From Deltaproteobacteria bacterium (lineage in GTDB: Bacteria > Desulfobacterota > DSM-4660 > Desulfatiglandales > HGW-15): 6,606 nt of DNA. The position numbers were made by a program, and so were the translations under genes. The stretch covers positions 1-6,606 of the forward strand of contig DAOVAK010000156.1 in NCBI GenBank assembly GCA_030671095.1, read 5' to 3'. The notes below the pieces were generated by a model, which saw only the letters and a list, made by a program, of their open reading frames with translations, ran no database searches and had not been told where the DNA came from. Position 1 is the first letter of the stretch, and every line of letters starts with the position of its first letter. Shown in pieces: positions 1 through 6,442 of this stretch.

Positions 1-710
1 ATGTCAAAATAGGACATGTAGATGGTCCAGCCGATGCCGCCGGACGTGGTGGCGGCCCCGAAGACCAGCTCAACGGCGATTGCCGCACGCCAGCTTCTGG
101 CCCAGGATATCTCGAAGCCGGTGATCAGATAAGGCAGGGCCGATGGAAGAATGACATGCCAGAAGAGCTTGAGACCCCTCAGCCCGATGTTTTGCCCCAC
201 TTCAATGTAAGTCTGGTGGACGGTCTTGAATCCCGTGTAGGCATTCAGGAAGAGGGGCCAGAGGGCCGAATTGAGGACCACGATAAGGAGGGAGAAGGGA
301 CCGAGCCCGAACCAGATAATCAGAAGGGGGAGGAGGGCCACGGAAGGGAGGGGATGCATCATGGCCAGGATCAATTCCACGATGCTTGACACGGCCTCGG
401 ATTTCATGGCGAAAAATGTGAGCAGAAAGCTCAGGACGAGGGAGATGGCCATGGCATAACCGATAAAGCTGAAGGTAACCCCCACCCGCATGAACAGCTC
501 ACCTGCCCTGAGCCAAAACTGGGTTAATACGTCCAGGAAAGAGGGGAACAAAAGGGGGCTTGTGATCTGGGCCCGGTAGAGAACCTCCCAGACCACGGCC
601 AGAAAGATCACGAACCCGACCTGGGTGGCCGTCTTGCCGGTCAGCCATTCCCTAAAACTTCCCTCCTCGGGCTTCCTTGCTATGGTTATGGCCTCTTTTG
701 AATTGGACAT
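1..710 (-). CDS. ABC transporter permease, SsuC/TauC/NrtB type, first paralogue (3' end cut by window edge)
   Basis: Inner-membrane permease subunit of a sulfonate/nitrate/taurine-type ABC importer; it would form the channel engaged by the ATPase encoded upstream. Reading back from ATG at 710, 236 codons are open to the left edge, so the C-terminus is missing. A soluble N-terminal stretch of about 25 residues precedes the first membrane helix (about 30-46). Further hydrophobic segments lie near 75-100, 108-135 and 138-158. The cytoplasmic EAA loop that docks on the ATPase is clear at 170-193 (EVGQNIG, then LPSALP). The motifs MHPLPSVA (118-125) and SWARSWRAA (202-210) recur almost unchanged in the permease at 886-1668, so the two are paralogues. 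No strong ribosome binding site precedes the ATG; a TTG lies four codons upstream. It is separated from the other permease gene by a 175-nt repeat-bearing gap. Family is certain; substrate is not. Confidence 0.93.
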   Translation of the reverse strand, partial: MSNSKEAITIARKPEEGSFREWLTGKTATQVGFVIFLAVVWEVLYRAQITSPLLFPSFLDVLTQFWLRAGELFMRVGVTFSFIGYAMAISLVLSFLLTFFAMKSEAVSSIVELILAMMHPLPSVALLPLLIIWFGLGPFSLLIVVLNSALWPLFLNAYTGFKTVHQTYIEVGQNIGLRGLKLFWHVILPSALPYLITGFEISWARSWRAAIAVELVFGAATTSGGIGWTIYMSYFD

Positions 711-885
711 GAAAAAACTCAAATAAAACTATCTGCTCGTTTAAAAAAAAATCAAATTTGTATCGGCTAGCCTTTCAAAGCACACAGGGGGTAATGGAGT
801 GTTGGAGCAATGGAGTATTGTATAAATATTTCTATCAGATTAAACCCAACACTCCGGTACTCCATTAATCCATTACTCCATTCTT
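711..885. repeat. Permease-permease gap with short TGGAGT/ACTCCA repeats forming inverted arms
   Basis: No gene is visible here. Variants of a TGGAGT unit recur at about 795-816 on the plus strand, and their complements (ACTCC, CCATTA) recur at about 851-880. Exact inverted matches include GGAGTGTTGG (796-805) with CCAACACTCC (846-855), and AATGGAGTA (809-817) with TACTCCATT (858-866). The loop region (about 818-845) is AT-rich. The arms could fold into alternative hairpins. No T-run directly follows the hairpin on the minus strand, so a simple intrinsic terminator is unlikely, although an unrelated T-rich tract lies nearer the downstream gene (about 741-750). It may be a dispersed intergenic palindromic element inserted into the operon; that origin is inference. 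Confidence 0.6.
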
Positions 886-1668
886 TTATTTTGACATCCC
901 CCATCGGATCACCGTCTTCTTTTCGATGGTCTCGAAAACCCCCCTCTCCATCACGATGCCGAAAAGGATAATCACCAGGACACCTGAGAGGATCTGGCTG
1001 AAATGGACGTACTGCAGGGCTTCAAAGATGAACCAGCCGATTCCCTCGGAGGCCGAGGTGGTCCCAAATACCATCTCCGCGGCCACCACGGTTCTCCAGC
1101 TCCTTGCCCATGCCACCTTGAGACCCGCCAGCAGGTATGGGAGCGCAGAGGGAATCATAACGTGAAGGATCAGTTTGAATTTCCTGAGGCCCACATTCCG
1201 ACCCACCTCCATGTAGGTCACGTGCACGGCCCGAAACCCCGTGTAGGAATTCAGGAGGATCGGCCAGAGGCATGAGTTGATGGTCAGGGCCACCACGCCG
1301 GGGAATCCGATACCGACCCAGACGATGACCAGGGGAATCATGGCTACCGACGGCATTGGGTGCATGATGGTGGTCAGGAACTCAACCACATAGGCGGCCC
1401 TGGTAAAAAGCAGGGCTGCACTGGTCATCACTATGGCGATAAGGATGGATGCAAACAGCCCGACAACGATGGCCAGGACCGTGTGGTAGAGCTTGAATAG
1501 GAGTTCCCCAGAGGCAATAAAATTGAAAAAGACCCGTCCCACCTCCCAGGGCGGGGGCATGGTCATCTCAGTGGCCTGTTCCCTGACGAAAAAGGCCCAG
1601 ATCCCCAACACAATCAGAATAAAGATTGCCTGGTAAACGGTTCTTCTGAGAAAAGAGATGCTTGTCAC
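886..1668 (-). CDS. ABC transporter permease, SsuC/TauC/NrtB type, second paralogue
   Basis: Inner-membrane permease of a sulfonate/nitrate/taurine-type importer, complete at 260 residues, a normal length for the family. The first membrane helix is at about 11-28, with later hydrophobic segments near 60-88, 92-120, 122-143 and 225-240. The EAA loop for ATPase contact spans 154-177 (EVGRNVG, then IPSALP). MHPMPSVA (102-109) and SWRTVVAAE (190-198) match the permease at 1-710. The start is GTG at 1668, only 3 nt after the ATPase stop codon. Its likely ribosome binding site (GAGGAC) lies within the last ATPase codons, indicating translational coupling. With two permeases and one ATPase gene in the cluster, a heterodimeric membrane channel is a reasonable inference. 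Substrate cannot be read from the permease. Confidence 0.96.
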   Translation of the reverse strand: MTSISFLRRTVYQAIFILIVLGIWAFFVREQATEMTMPPPWEVGRVFFNFIASGELLFKLYHTVLAIVVGLFASILIAIVMTSAALLFTRAAYVVEFLTTIMHPMPSVAMIPLVIVWVGIGFPGVVALTINSCLWPILLNSYTGFRAVHVTYMEVGRNVGLRKFKLILHVMIPSALPYLLAGLKVAWARSWRTVVAAEMVFGTTSASEGIGWFIFEALQYVHFSQILSGVLVIILFGIVMERGVFETIEKKTVIRWGMSK

Positions 1669-1671
1669 GGC

Positions 1672-2451
1672 CTACTCGTCCTCGTGTCCCAGGAGATTGT
1701 ACAGGGTCTTCCAGAATTTTCCGAAATCAGGGTCCGTTGCCAGACGCGGCGGCGTGACGGGGTTCTCAAAAAGTTCCAGGACTCTCCCGGGATTGGTCCC
1801 CAGTACCAGGATCTTCGTGCCGAGGAGAATGGCCTCTTCGATATTGTGGGTGACAAACAGGATGGTCTTCTTGGTCTCCTCCCAGATCCTCATGACCTCC
1901 TGCTGGAGGGTGGTCCTTGTCTGGGCATCGATGCTGCCGAATGGTTCGTCCATGAGGAGGACCTTGGGATCCAGGGCCAGGGCCCGGGCGATGGCCACCC
2001 TCTGCTTCATACCCCCGGATAGCTGATGGGGGAAGGCGGAGTCGAATTTCTCGTCCAGGCCCACCATCCTGAGAAAATTCTGTGCCTCCTCCATCCTGTT
2101 TTCATTGGAACCATAGAGCTTGTTCACCTTCAGGGGATAGACCACATTATTAAGGGTGGTCTTCCATGGGAAGAGCTGATTCAGGTCCTGAAAGACCATG
2201 GCCCTGTCAGGACCTGGGTCCTGCACTTCGTTCCCGTCCAGCAGGACCTGTCCATCCGTGGGTTTTTCGAAACCCGCGATCAACCTCAGGGTGGTGGACT
2301 TACCGCACCCGGAGGGGCCGATGATACAGAAGAAATCCCCGTCATGGACCCCGAATTCGACATCCTTCAATGCCTGGACCGGCGGGTCTATGTAGCGCTT
2401 TGCCAGACCGCTCACTTTCAGTTTTACGTTATTTTCACTTCCGTTACCCAT
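1672..2451 (-). CDS. ABC transporter ATP-binding protein, SsuB/TauB/NrtD type
   Basis: Cytoplasmic ATPase that powers the importer formed with the neighbouring permeases and binding protein. The 259 residues carry all nucleotide-binding motifs: Walker A GPSGCGKST (45-53), Q-loop glutamine at 88 (VFQDL), ABC signature LSGGMKQR (144-151), Walker B VLLMDEP with catalytic Glu169 (164-170), D-loop SIDAQT (173-178) and H-loop His202. The FGSIDAQTR block after Walker B is characteristic of the nitrate/sulfonate/taurine group, which usually has FGALDAQTR. The ATG at 2451 is preceded by AAGGAGTCCA, a strong, well-spaced ribosome binding site. The stop codon lies 3 nt before the permease start. A hairpin with a T-run separates it from the binding-protein gene, so its expression may be set below that of the binding protein. 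Confidence 0.97.
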   Translation of the reverse strand: MGNGSENNVKLKVSGLAKRYIDPPVQALKDVEFGVHDGDFFCIIGPSGCGKSTTLRLIAGFEKPTDGQVLLDGNEVQDPGPDRAMVFQDLNQLFPWKTTLNNVVYPLKVNKLYGSNENRMEEAQNFLRMVGLDEKFDSAFPHQLSGGMKQRVAIARALALDPKVLLMDEPFGSIDAQTRTTLQQEVMRIWEETKKTILFVTHNIEEAILLGTKILVLGTNPGRVLELFENPVTPPRLATDPDFGKFWKTLYNLLGHEDE

Positions 2452-2500
2452 TGGACTCCTTGATCACTCAAATATCCGGGGATTTTCCTCTGCACACACG

Positions 2501-2542
2501 GATAAAAAGGGGAAAGGCCCCGAGAGCGGGAGGACCCTTCCC
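2501..2542 (-). terminator. Hairpin plus T-run between binding-protein and ATPase genes (probable partial terminator)
   Basis: Read on the minus strand, GGGAAGG (2542-2536) can pair with CCTTTCCC (2517-2510, one bulged T). An inner stem TCCCG/CGGGG with a CTCT loop stacks inside it (2531-2518). CTTTTTAT follows immediately (2509-2502). A GC-rich stem directly followed by a T-run is the layout of an intrinsic terminator. It lies 15 nt after the binding-protein stop and about 50 nt before the ATPase start. Because the transport genes downstream have no clear promoter of their own in the short gap, partial read-through that keeps the binding protein in excess is the likeliest role (inference). 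Confidence 0.65.
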
Positions 2543-2556
2543 AGTCAGTTCTCTTA

Positions 2557-3549
2557 TTAATGTCCCGCCTTTACCAGCTCGGGCATGGCAAAGTCACTCA
2601 ACTTCTTGGGCATCCTTTTGATCAGCCCCACCTCGTGCATAAAACCGGCATACCTGAGAAGTTGGTCCTCGATGTTGTACTCCGAGACATCGTATTTCAC
2701 CTCGGTCTTCAACTGCTTCATGGTATCTTCCACAGACATCTTGAGGGTCGGGGCAAGGATCTTTGCCGCCTCTCTGGGATTTGCCGTCGTCCAGGCCGCA
2801 GCCTCATTGTAGGCCTTGACCACAGCCTGGTAGAGCTTAGGATTGTCCGCGGCCCATTTGGTGTTCACCACCACCTGGGCGTTCGGCATCCAGCCGCCCG
2901 GGTTTGGCCACAGGCCGGCTATGGATTTCATCCCTTTCGCCTTTTCAAGCACGGCAAACGGGGGGCTCGTCACATGGGCATCTATCTGTTTTGTGATCAG
3001 CGACTGATAGGAGATGGGGTGTTTACTCTTGATCACATAGATATCCAGCGTCTTGGGATTAAAACCGTGGTTCTTGAGATACCACTGAAGTGCGATGTGG
3101 TTTGAACTTCCGGGCGCCGGGGTTCCGATCTTAGACCCCTCTTTGGACTTGACCTTTTTAACGAAGTCTTTGATGTCCTTGACGTCCGTGTGATAGGTGA
3201 TAAGCTCGTGTTTGTACGCGGTCATCACGTCGCACGTCTTGACAGGCGCCCCCTTGCTCCATCCTTTGATGAAAGGGGCAAAGCCTGATATCCCCACCTG
3301 GAGACGCCCGGCGATCAAAGCGCTCCTCACATCCGCACCGGACGCAAAGCGGGCCTCTACAACCTTAGTGCCCGGAGCATATTTTTCGATCAGTTTCTTT
3401 TGGACAACGATGGTGTTAACGGCGCACCAGAGACCATACTGCTGCGCGACCCGCACGGTCTCTCCTGCATAGGTGGCAGTGGGTTGTCCAAGAAATCCGA
3501 TTAACGAGAAAATAAAAAACCCCAACACGATCAACCTGATTGCTTTCAT
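2557..3549 (-). CDS. ABC transporter periplasmic substrate-binding protein, SsuA/TauA/NMT1-like
   Basis: Periplasmic binding protein that would capture the ligand and deliver it to the permeases. It has 330 residues, typical of the NMT1/THI5-like nitrate/sulfonate/taurine group. A signal peptide is evident: MKAIR, a hydrophobic core at about 5-20, then a likely signal peptidase I site ATYA-GE after residue 28. There is no lipobox. The motif SGADVRSALIAGRLQVGISG (70-89) matches the family pattern in which a G-x-D-x-x-x-A-L-x-x-G element leads into the ligand cleft, and IGTPAPGSSNHIALQWYL (141-158) is the usual second-lobe binding region. The start is firm: ATG at 3549 is preceded by an ideal AAAGGAGGT (3566-3558). 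A hairpin and T-run follow the stop. Sulfonate specificity is suggested by neighbouring dehydrogenases and the SuyA-like gene, not proven by the protein itself. Confidence 0.94.
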   Translation of the reverse strand: MKAIRLIVLGFFIFSLIGFLGQPTATYAGETVRVAQQYGLWCAVNTIVVQKKLIEKYAPGTKVVEARFASGADVRSALIAGRLQVGISGFAPFIKGWSKGAPVKTCDVMTAYKHELITYHTDVKDIKDFVKKVKSKEGSKIGTPAPGSSNHIALQWYLKNHGFNPKTLDIYVIKSKHPISYQSLITKQIDAHVTSPPFAVLEKAKGMKSIAGLWPNPGGWMPNAQVVVNTKWAADNPKLYQAVVKAYNEAAAWTTANPREAAKILAPTLKMSVEDTMKQLKTEVKYDVSEYNIEDQLLRYAGFMHEVGLIKRMPKKLSDFAMPELVKAGH

Positions 3550-3628
3550 GTTCAGTTACCTCCTTTGGGTTAAAGGTTATGATATTTGGTTGACAGACGA
3601 CCTAATCCTATACCTCTATTATTATTGT

Positions 3629-3655
3629 GGAAACGCAATGAAGTGCAAGGTTTCC
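3629..3655 (-). promoter_or_regulatory. Imperfect hairpin in the gap before the binding-protein gene
   Basis: On the minus strand GGAAAC (3655-3650) pairs with GTTTCC (3634-3629). After a 3-nt bulge, GCA pairs with TGC around a six-base loop. No T-run follows; the sequence continues ACAATAATAATAG, so termination would be weak. TTGCAC within the hairpin, with TAATAA 18 nt later, is a poor but possible -35/-10 pair. The 126-nt gap (3550-3675) could therefore hold a secondary promoter or an operator for the transport genes; nothing settles which. Confidence 0.3.
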
Positions 3656-3675
3656 TGATACTCAATCCGCAATCA

Positions 3676-4116
3676 CTAAGCGCTGATGTATAGTTTCGTG
3701 AGTACGAATTCACGATGGCCAAGGGCTTCGGTAGCCGTAAAGCGGCCATTGCAGGTTCTACGTACCATATCTATCAGTTGATCACCCGCTTCGTCAAGGG
3801 TCAACTCCCCTTTCAGGATGGCAGAAACATTCAGATCGATATGTTCGCTCATGGTCTCGCAGGTGAGCGGGTTGGCCGAGAGCTTGATCACAGGCACGAT
3901 GGGATTACCGACGATGTTCCCATACTTGATGACCGTGTCGCCTTCACCTGCGTTCGTCAAGGCGATCTTGTGGCCCAGGCGAATATCCTTCAGGGCATTG
4001 ACCTTGATCGTCTCCTGGTTGTCCATGTATAGCCCCTCGGCCTCTTCTCCGGACCTGATGTCCACTGTGGCAACGCCCACCGTGTCACTCTTTTCATGAA
4101 TAAGAAAATGAACCAT
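3676..4116 (-). CDS. SuyA/UxaA-like SAF-domain protein fused to the C-terminal tail of the large dehydratase/lyase domain (internally deleted)
   Basis: The 146 residues have two parts. Residues 1-70 are a SAF domain like SuyA, the small subunit of (2R)-sulfolactate sulfo-lyase, and like the N-terminus of altronate dehydratase Uxa[15 protein letters not shown] (3-16), then [12 protein letters not shown] (44-55) and [12 protein letters not shown] (59-70). Residues 71-146 resemble the last 75 or so residues of the large UxaA/SuyB/GarD domain: [12 protein letters not shown] (72-83), IDLN (93-96), a helix with [12 protein letters not shown] (107-118), then [17 protein letters not shown] (123-139). 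The roughly 300-residue catalytic middle of the large domain, with its conserved cysteines, is absent, yet the frame is intact. ATG at 4116 is chosen because AAAGGAG (4130-4124) precedes it. A reading frame extending to 4197 would overlap the upstream gene and add non-family sequence. Lyase activity is unlikely; it may be a decayed gene or a short accessory protein. Confidence 0.8.
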   Translation of the reverse strand: MVHFLIHEKSDTVGVATVDIRSGEEAEGLYMDNQETIKVNALKDIRLGHKIALTNAGEGDTVIKYGNIVGNPIVPVIKLSANPLTCETMSEHIDLNVSAILKGELTLDEAGDQLIDMVRRTCNGRFTATEALGHREFVLTKLYISA

Positions 4117-4162
4117 TACCGTACTCCTTTCTTTCCATTTACCTAAAGGCCCTTTTGGGTTT

Positions 4163-5113
4163 TTAAAGGTTAAAATAGTTTCTCGGTTCCTTACCATTTA
4201 ACACCGCAGCCACATCCAGGCACACGGATGTGACTACCCTCTCCTGCCCCTCTTCCGTAAAGGCCCCGATATGGGGTGTCAAAACGATGTTTTCCATCTC
4301 ACAAAGAGGGCCCTCTTCGGGGGGTTCTTTGTGACGCACATCCAGGCCGGCACCGGCCATTTGCTTTTCCTCGAGGGCCTTTATGAGGGCCCCCTCATCA
4401 ACCACCTCTCCCCTCGACGTGTTGATGAAAAAGGCCGAAGGTTTCATTTTACGGAATTTTCCGTAATCAAACAGGCCCTTTGTTTCTGCTGTCAGGGTTA
4501 CGTGGCATGACACATAATCTGAACGCCTGAGCAATTCGTCCATATCCACCATCTGAGCGGAAAGTTCCGATACAAGCACCGCATCCGGGTTTGCGTAGAT
4601 GTCGTGTGCCAGTATCTTCATTCCGAAAGCCTTTGCCCTTTTTCCCACACGGTAACCTATGCGACCCAGCCCCACGAGTCCGAGGGTCTTGCCGTAAAGT
4701 TCGACCCCCGTGAATTCCCTTCGTTTCCACTGTCCCGATTTGGTGCTACGGTTGGCCGGAACTAGCTTTCTCGCCAGTATGATCATCATCCCCAGGGTCA
4801 GCTCCGCAACGGATATGGAATTCTGTTCCGGGGTGTAGACCACCACAATGCCTGCAGAGGCGGCCGCTTCCAGGTCGATGTTGTCGAGCCCGGCCCCGGC
4901 CCGGCCTATGACCTGCAGTTGGGGTGCAGCCCTGATGATCGAAGAGGTCACCCTCGTCTGGTTCCTCACGATAACAGCCCCGAATTCCGGAAGCGACGCC
5001 TGAAGCCTTTCAGGCTCTCTCCAGAGATTCGGTTCGAAAACCACGTGGAATTCTTCCTTCAGGGTTTCCATGCCCTGACCCGCGATATCTTCTGTGATCA
5101 GAATGGCTTTCAC
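4163..5113 (-). CDS. D-isomer-specific 2-hydroxyacid dehydrogenase, candidate (S)-sulfolactate dehydrogenase (SlcC-like)
   Basis: Cytoplasmic NAD-dependent oxidoreductase of the phosphoglycerate-dehydrogenase family, 316 residues, close to the usual catalytic-core length, with no ACT regulatory domain. It would interconvert a 2-hydroxyacid and its 2-oxoacid. The substrate-binding segment [13 protein letters not shown] is at 68-80. The Rossmann motif GLGRIG is at 148-153, followed by acidic Asp171, which favours NAD over NADP. The catalytic triad is complete: Arg234 (TSRGE), Glu263 (KEPP) and His281 (TPHIG). The start is GTG at 5113 with GGAGG/GGGAG 8-11 nt upstream, 28 nt after the preceding dehydrogenase stop. 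In described sulfolactate degraders a member of this family (SlcC) is paired with an LDH2-family enzyme (ComC), as here, and the downstream neighbour is SuyA-like. Glycerate or another hydroxyacid remains possible. Family is certain; substrate is moderately supported. Confidence 0.92.
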   Translation of the reverse strand: MKAILITEDIAGQGMETLKEEFHVVFEPNLWREPERLQASLPEFGAVIVRNQTRVTSSIIRAAPQLQVIGRAGAGLDNIDLEAAASAGIVVVYTPEQNSISVAELTLGMMIILARKLVPANRSTKSGQWKRREFTGVELYGKTLGLVGLGRIGYRVGKRAKAFGMKILAHDIYANPDAVLVSELSAQMVDMDELLRRSDYVSCHVTLTAETKGLFDYGKFRKMKPSAFFINTSRGEVVDEGALIKALEEKQMAGAGLDVRHKEPPEEGPLCEMENIVLTPHIGAFTEEGQERVVTSVCLDVAAVLNGKEPRNYFNL

Positions 5114-5141
5114 AAATCCGGCTCCCTCCGGGTCAGCCCAT

Positions 5142-6197
5142 TTACTGCTCTATGAGCGTATATGTCACGCCTAACTCTTTACACAATTCCTGGATCTCAT
5201 TGATCGTTCCTTCCTCGATCGGGATTCCCTGTTCTCGGTTTTTCAGGGCCTTGCTGAAAGAGAGTTCTCCTGGAAGCAGTATCTCCTCCACACGGGGTCT
5301 TTTTTTACAGGCCTTGATCTCATCAATCATCCGGTCCACCCTTCCCTTGAAACGGGAGACGTCCATGAAGGCCTCTATATCCAGGACGCAGAAAAAGTGC
5401 CCCACATCCTGTTTCCTGTCCATATCTTTGTACATGGAGCCGATGGACGAGCCGAAGGCCGCCCCGGAGAGCACGCCCGTAAAGAGTTCGACCATCAGAG
5501 CCAATGCATATCCCTTGTGTCCGGCCATGGTCAGGACCGTTCCCATTAGGGCCTCTCCTGCATCACACGTGGGACGGCCTTTCACGTCCAGCGCCCACCC
5601 TTCGGGAATGGGGTCCCCTCGTTTATGGGCTGCAATAATGTTACCGCGGGCGACAATCGATGTGGATAGATCGATCCTGATGATTTCAAAGCCCCTATTT
5701 GTGGGAAATGAAGCGGCTATGGGATTGGTCCCGAAATAGGCCTGACATCCCCCCTGGGGCGACATGGCCGGTTCCGAATTCGTCATGGCTAACAGAATCA
5801 TATTCTCTCGGGCCGCCCTTTCGCAGTAATAAGATAGGGTTCCGAAATGCTGGGAGTTTCTGATAGTGGCCGCCGCCACCCCCTTTTCCCGTGCCATGGA
5901 GATCAGGCGTTTCAGCACATGAACGGCCTGGACCTGTCCCAGACCGTTTCCGGCATCCACCGCGATGACCGAATCCCGTTCCCTGTCAAATGAGATACCT
6001 GCAACCGGGTCGATGAGCCCCTTCAAGATCCTGCGAATGTAGATGTTCACCCGTGAAACGCCGTGGGTGGACTTACCGAAGACATCCGCCTCCACCAGGG
6101 TGTCTGCAAAGATCTCCGCATTCTCTCCAGGCACACCCGCAGCCCGGGCGATCTCCGCAACCAATCTTTTGGCCTCTTGAATATCGTATCGCTTCAT
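5142..6197 (-). CDS. Malate/L-lactate dehydrogenase family (LDH2), candidate (R)-sulfolactate dehydrogenase (ComC-like)
   Basis: Cytoplasmic NAD(P)-dependent dehydrogenase of the LDH2/MDG2 family, which is unrelated to ordinary lactate and malate dehydrogenases. It has 351 residues, a standard length. Family motifs in order are STHGVSR (43-49, conserved His45), RNSQHFGTLSYY (113-124, catalytic His117), GTNPIAASFP (156-165), IDLSTSIVARGNI (175-187) and GHKGYALALMVEL (226-238). ATG at 6197 is chosen because it gives the normal family N-terminus and has AGAGGTG upstream. In-frame TTG at 6239 and ATG at 6227 would add 14 or 10 residues that do not look like the family. Together with the next gene it could shuttle between hydroxyacid enantiomers through a shared ketoacid, as described for sulfolactate. 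It is probably the first gene of the operon. Malate, 2,3-diketogulonate or ureidoglycolate activity cannot be excluded. Confidence 0.92.
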   Translation of the reverse strand: MKRYDIQEAKRLVAEIARAAGVPGENAEIFADTLVEADVFGKSTHGVSRVNIYIRRILKGLIDPVAGISFDRERDSVIAVDAGNGLGQVQAVHVLKRLISMAREKGVAAATIRNSQHFGTLSYYCERAARENMILLAMTNSEPAMSPQGGCQAYFGTNPIAASFPTNRGFEIIRIDLSTSIVARGNIIAAHKRGDPIPEGWALDVKGRPTCDAGEALMGTVLTMAGHKGYALALMVELFTGVLSGAAFGSSIGSMYKDMDRKQDVGHFFCVLDIEAFMDVSRFKGRVDRMIDEIKACKKRPRVEEILLPGELSFSKALKNREQGIPIEEGTINEIQELCKELGVTYTLIEQ

Positions 6198-6215
6198 GGA
6201 AACACCTCTGTGAGC

Positions 6216-6232
6216 AGCATATTTCATGCCAG
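6216..6232 (-). promoter_or_regulatory. Sigma-54-like (-24/-12) promoter element
   Basis: The minus strand from 6232 reads CTGGCATGAAATATGCT. Against the sigma-54 consensus YTGGCAYGRNNNTTGCW only one position differs (A instead of T just before TGC), and the spacing between the GG and GC elements is exact. It lies directly before the dehydrogenase gene and opposite a fragment resembling a sigma-54 activator. One difficulty is that a start about 12 nt past the GC would fall near 6205, leaving only about 8 nt before ATG 6197 and placing the apparent ribosome binding site at or before the transcript end. Confidence 0.5.
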
Positions 6233-6256
6233 CCCTCAAATAGGATTAAAACAAAC

Positions 6257-6284
6257 TGATATCATTACTATTTTTATGATCTCA
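6257..6284. promoter_or_regulatory. Paired TGATNTCA-like sites, candidate activator or operator sites
   Basis: TGATATCA (6257-6264, perfect palindrome) and TGATCTCA (6277-6284, seven of eight bases shared) have centres exactly 20 bp apart, close to two helical turns. They lie about 55 and 75 bp upstream of the predicted sigma-54 start and between the two divergent transcription units. Tandem sites on one DNA face would suit an enhancer-binding activator. The surrounding DNA is AT-rich, so chance occurrence is possible. Confidence 0.3.
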
Positions 6285-6295
6285 AAAAAAAGGAT

Positions 6296-6442
6296 ATGCT
6301 ACAAAATGAAGAAATATTGAGCCCAATTTTCGGCGATCCGCCCAATATCGGGCTTGCCTGGTGCATCCATTTCATCTATATTAATCCGGCTATGCCTGAA
6401 AAGATACCCTATATCTTGGTTTCCCATTTTCTTGATTTCTGA
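6296..6442 (+). other. Short open frame ending in TGA, possible N-terminal part of the divergent regulator
   Basis: ATG at 6296, weakly preceded by AAAAGG, opens 48 codons ending at TGA 6440-6442. The peptide includes GLAWCIHFIYINP and PEKIPYILVSHFLDF, which reads like folded protein rather than random translation. It is in the same frame as the GAF-like fragment that begins right after the TGA. A single C-to-T change (CGA to TGA) would explain the break. The stretch is too short to hold a whole GAF domain, so the regulator may be both truncated and interrupted. I do not recognise a specific family from this segment. Confidence 0.35.

Noticed and set aside
926..1275. Plus-strand open frames opposite the permease gene
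   Set aside because: They lie antisense to a well-supported gene with clear family motifs and show no domain of their own.
3588..3602. Imperfect palindrome GGTTGACAGACGACC upstream of the binding-protein gene
   Set aside because: Only the outer trinucleotides and a few inner bases are symmetric, and the spacing fits no operator I can name. Chance is likely.
3637..3651. Possible second sigma-54 promoter before the binding-protein gene (TTGCAC, then TTGC)
   Set aside because: The upstream element lacks the essential GG and the spacing is one base short.
4117..4197. 27-codon N-terminal extension of the SuyA-like protein
   Set aside because: It overlaps the end of the upstream dehydrogenase, does not resemble the SAF family, and the internal ATG at 4116 has a strong ribosome binding site and the expected family N-terminus.
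6198..6239. Longer dehydrogenase start at TTG 6239 or ATG 6227
   Set aside because: The extra residues are not like LDH2-family N-termini and would overlap the sigma-54-like element, while ATG 6197 has a good ribosome binding site.
6440..6442. TGA read as selenocysteine in the regulator
   Set aside because: No convincing SECIS-like hairpin is visible just downstream, and selenocysteine is not expected in this kind of sensor domain. A nonsense change or a later start is simpler.
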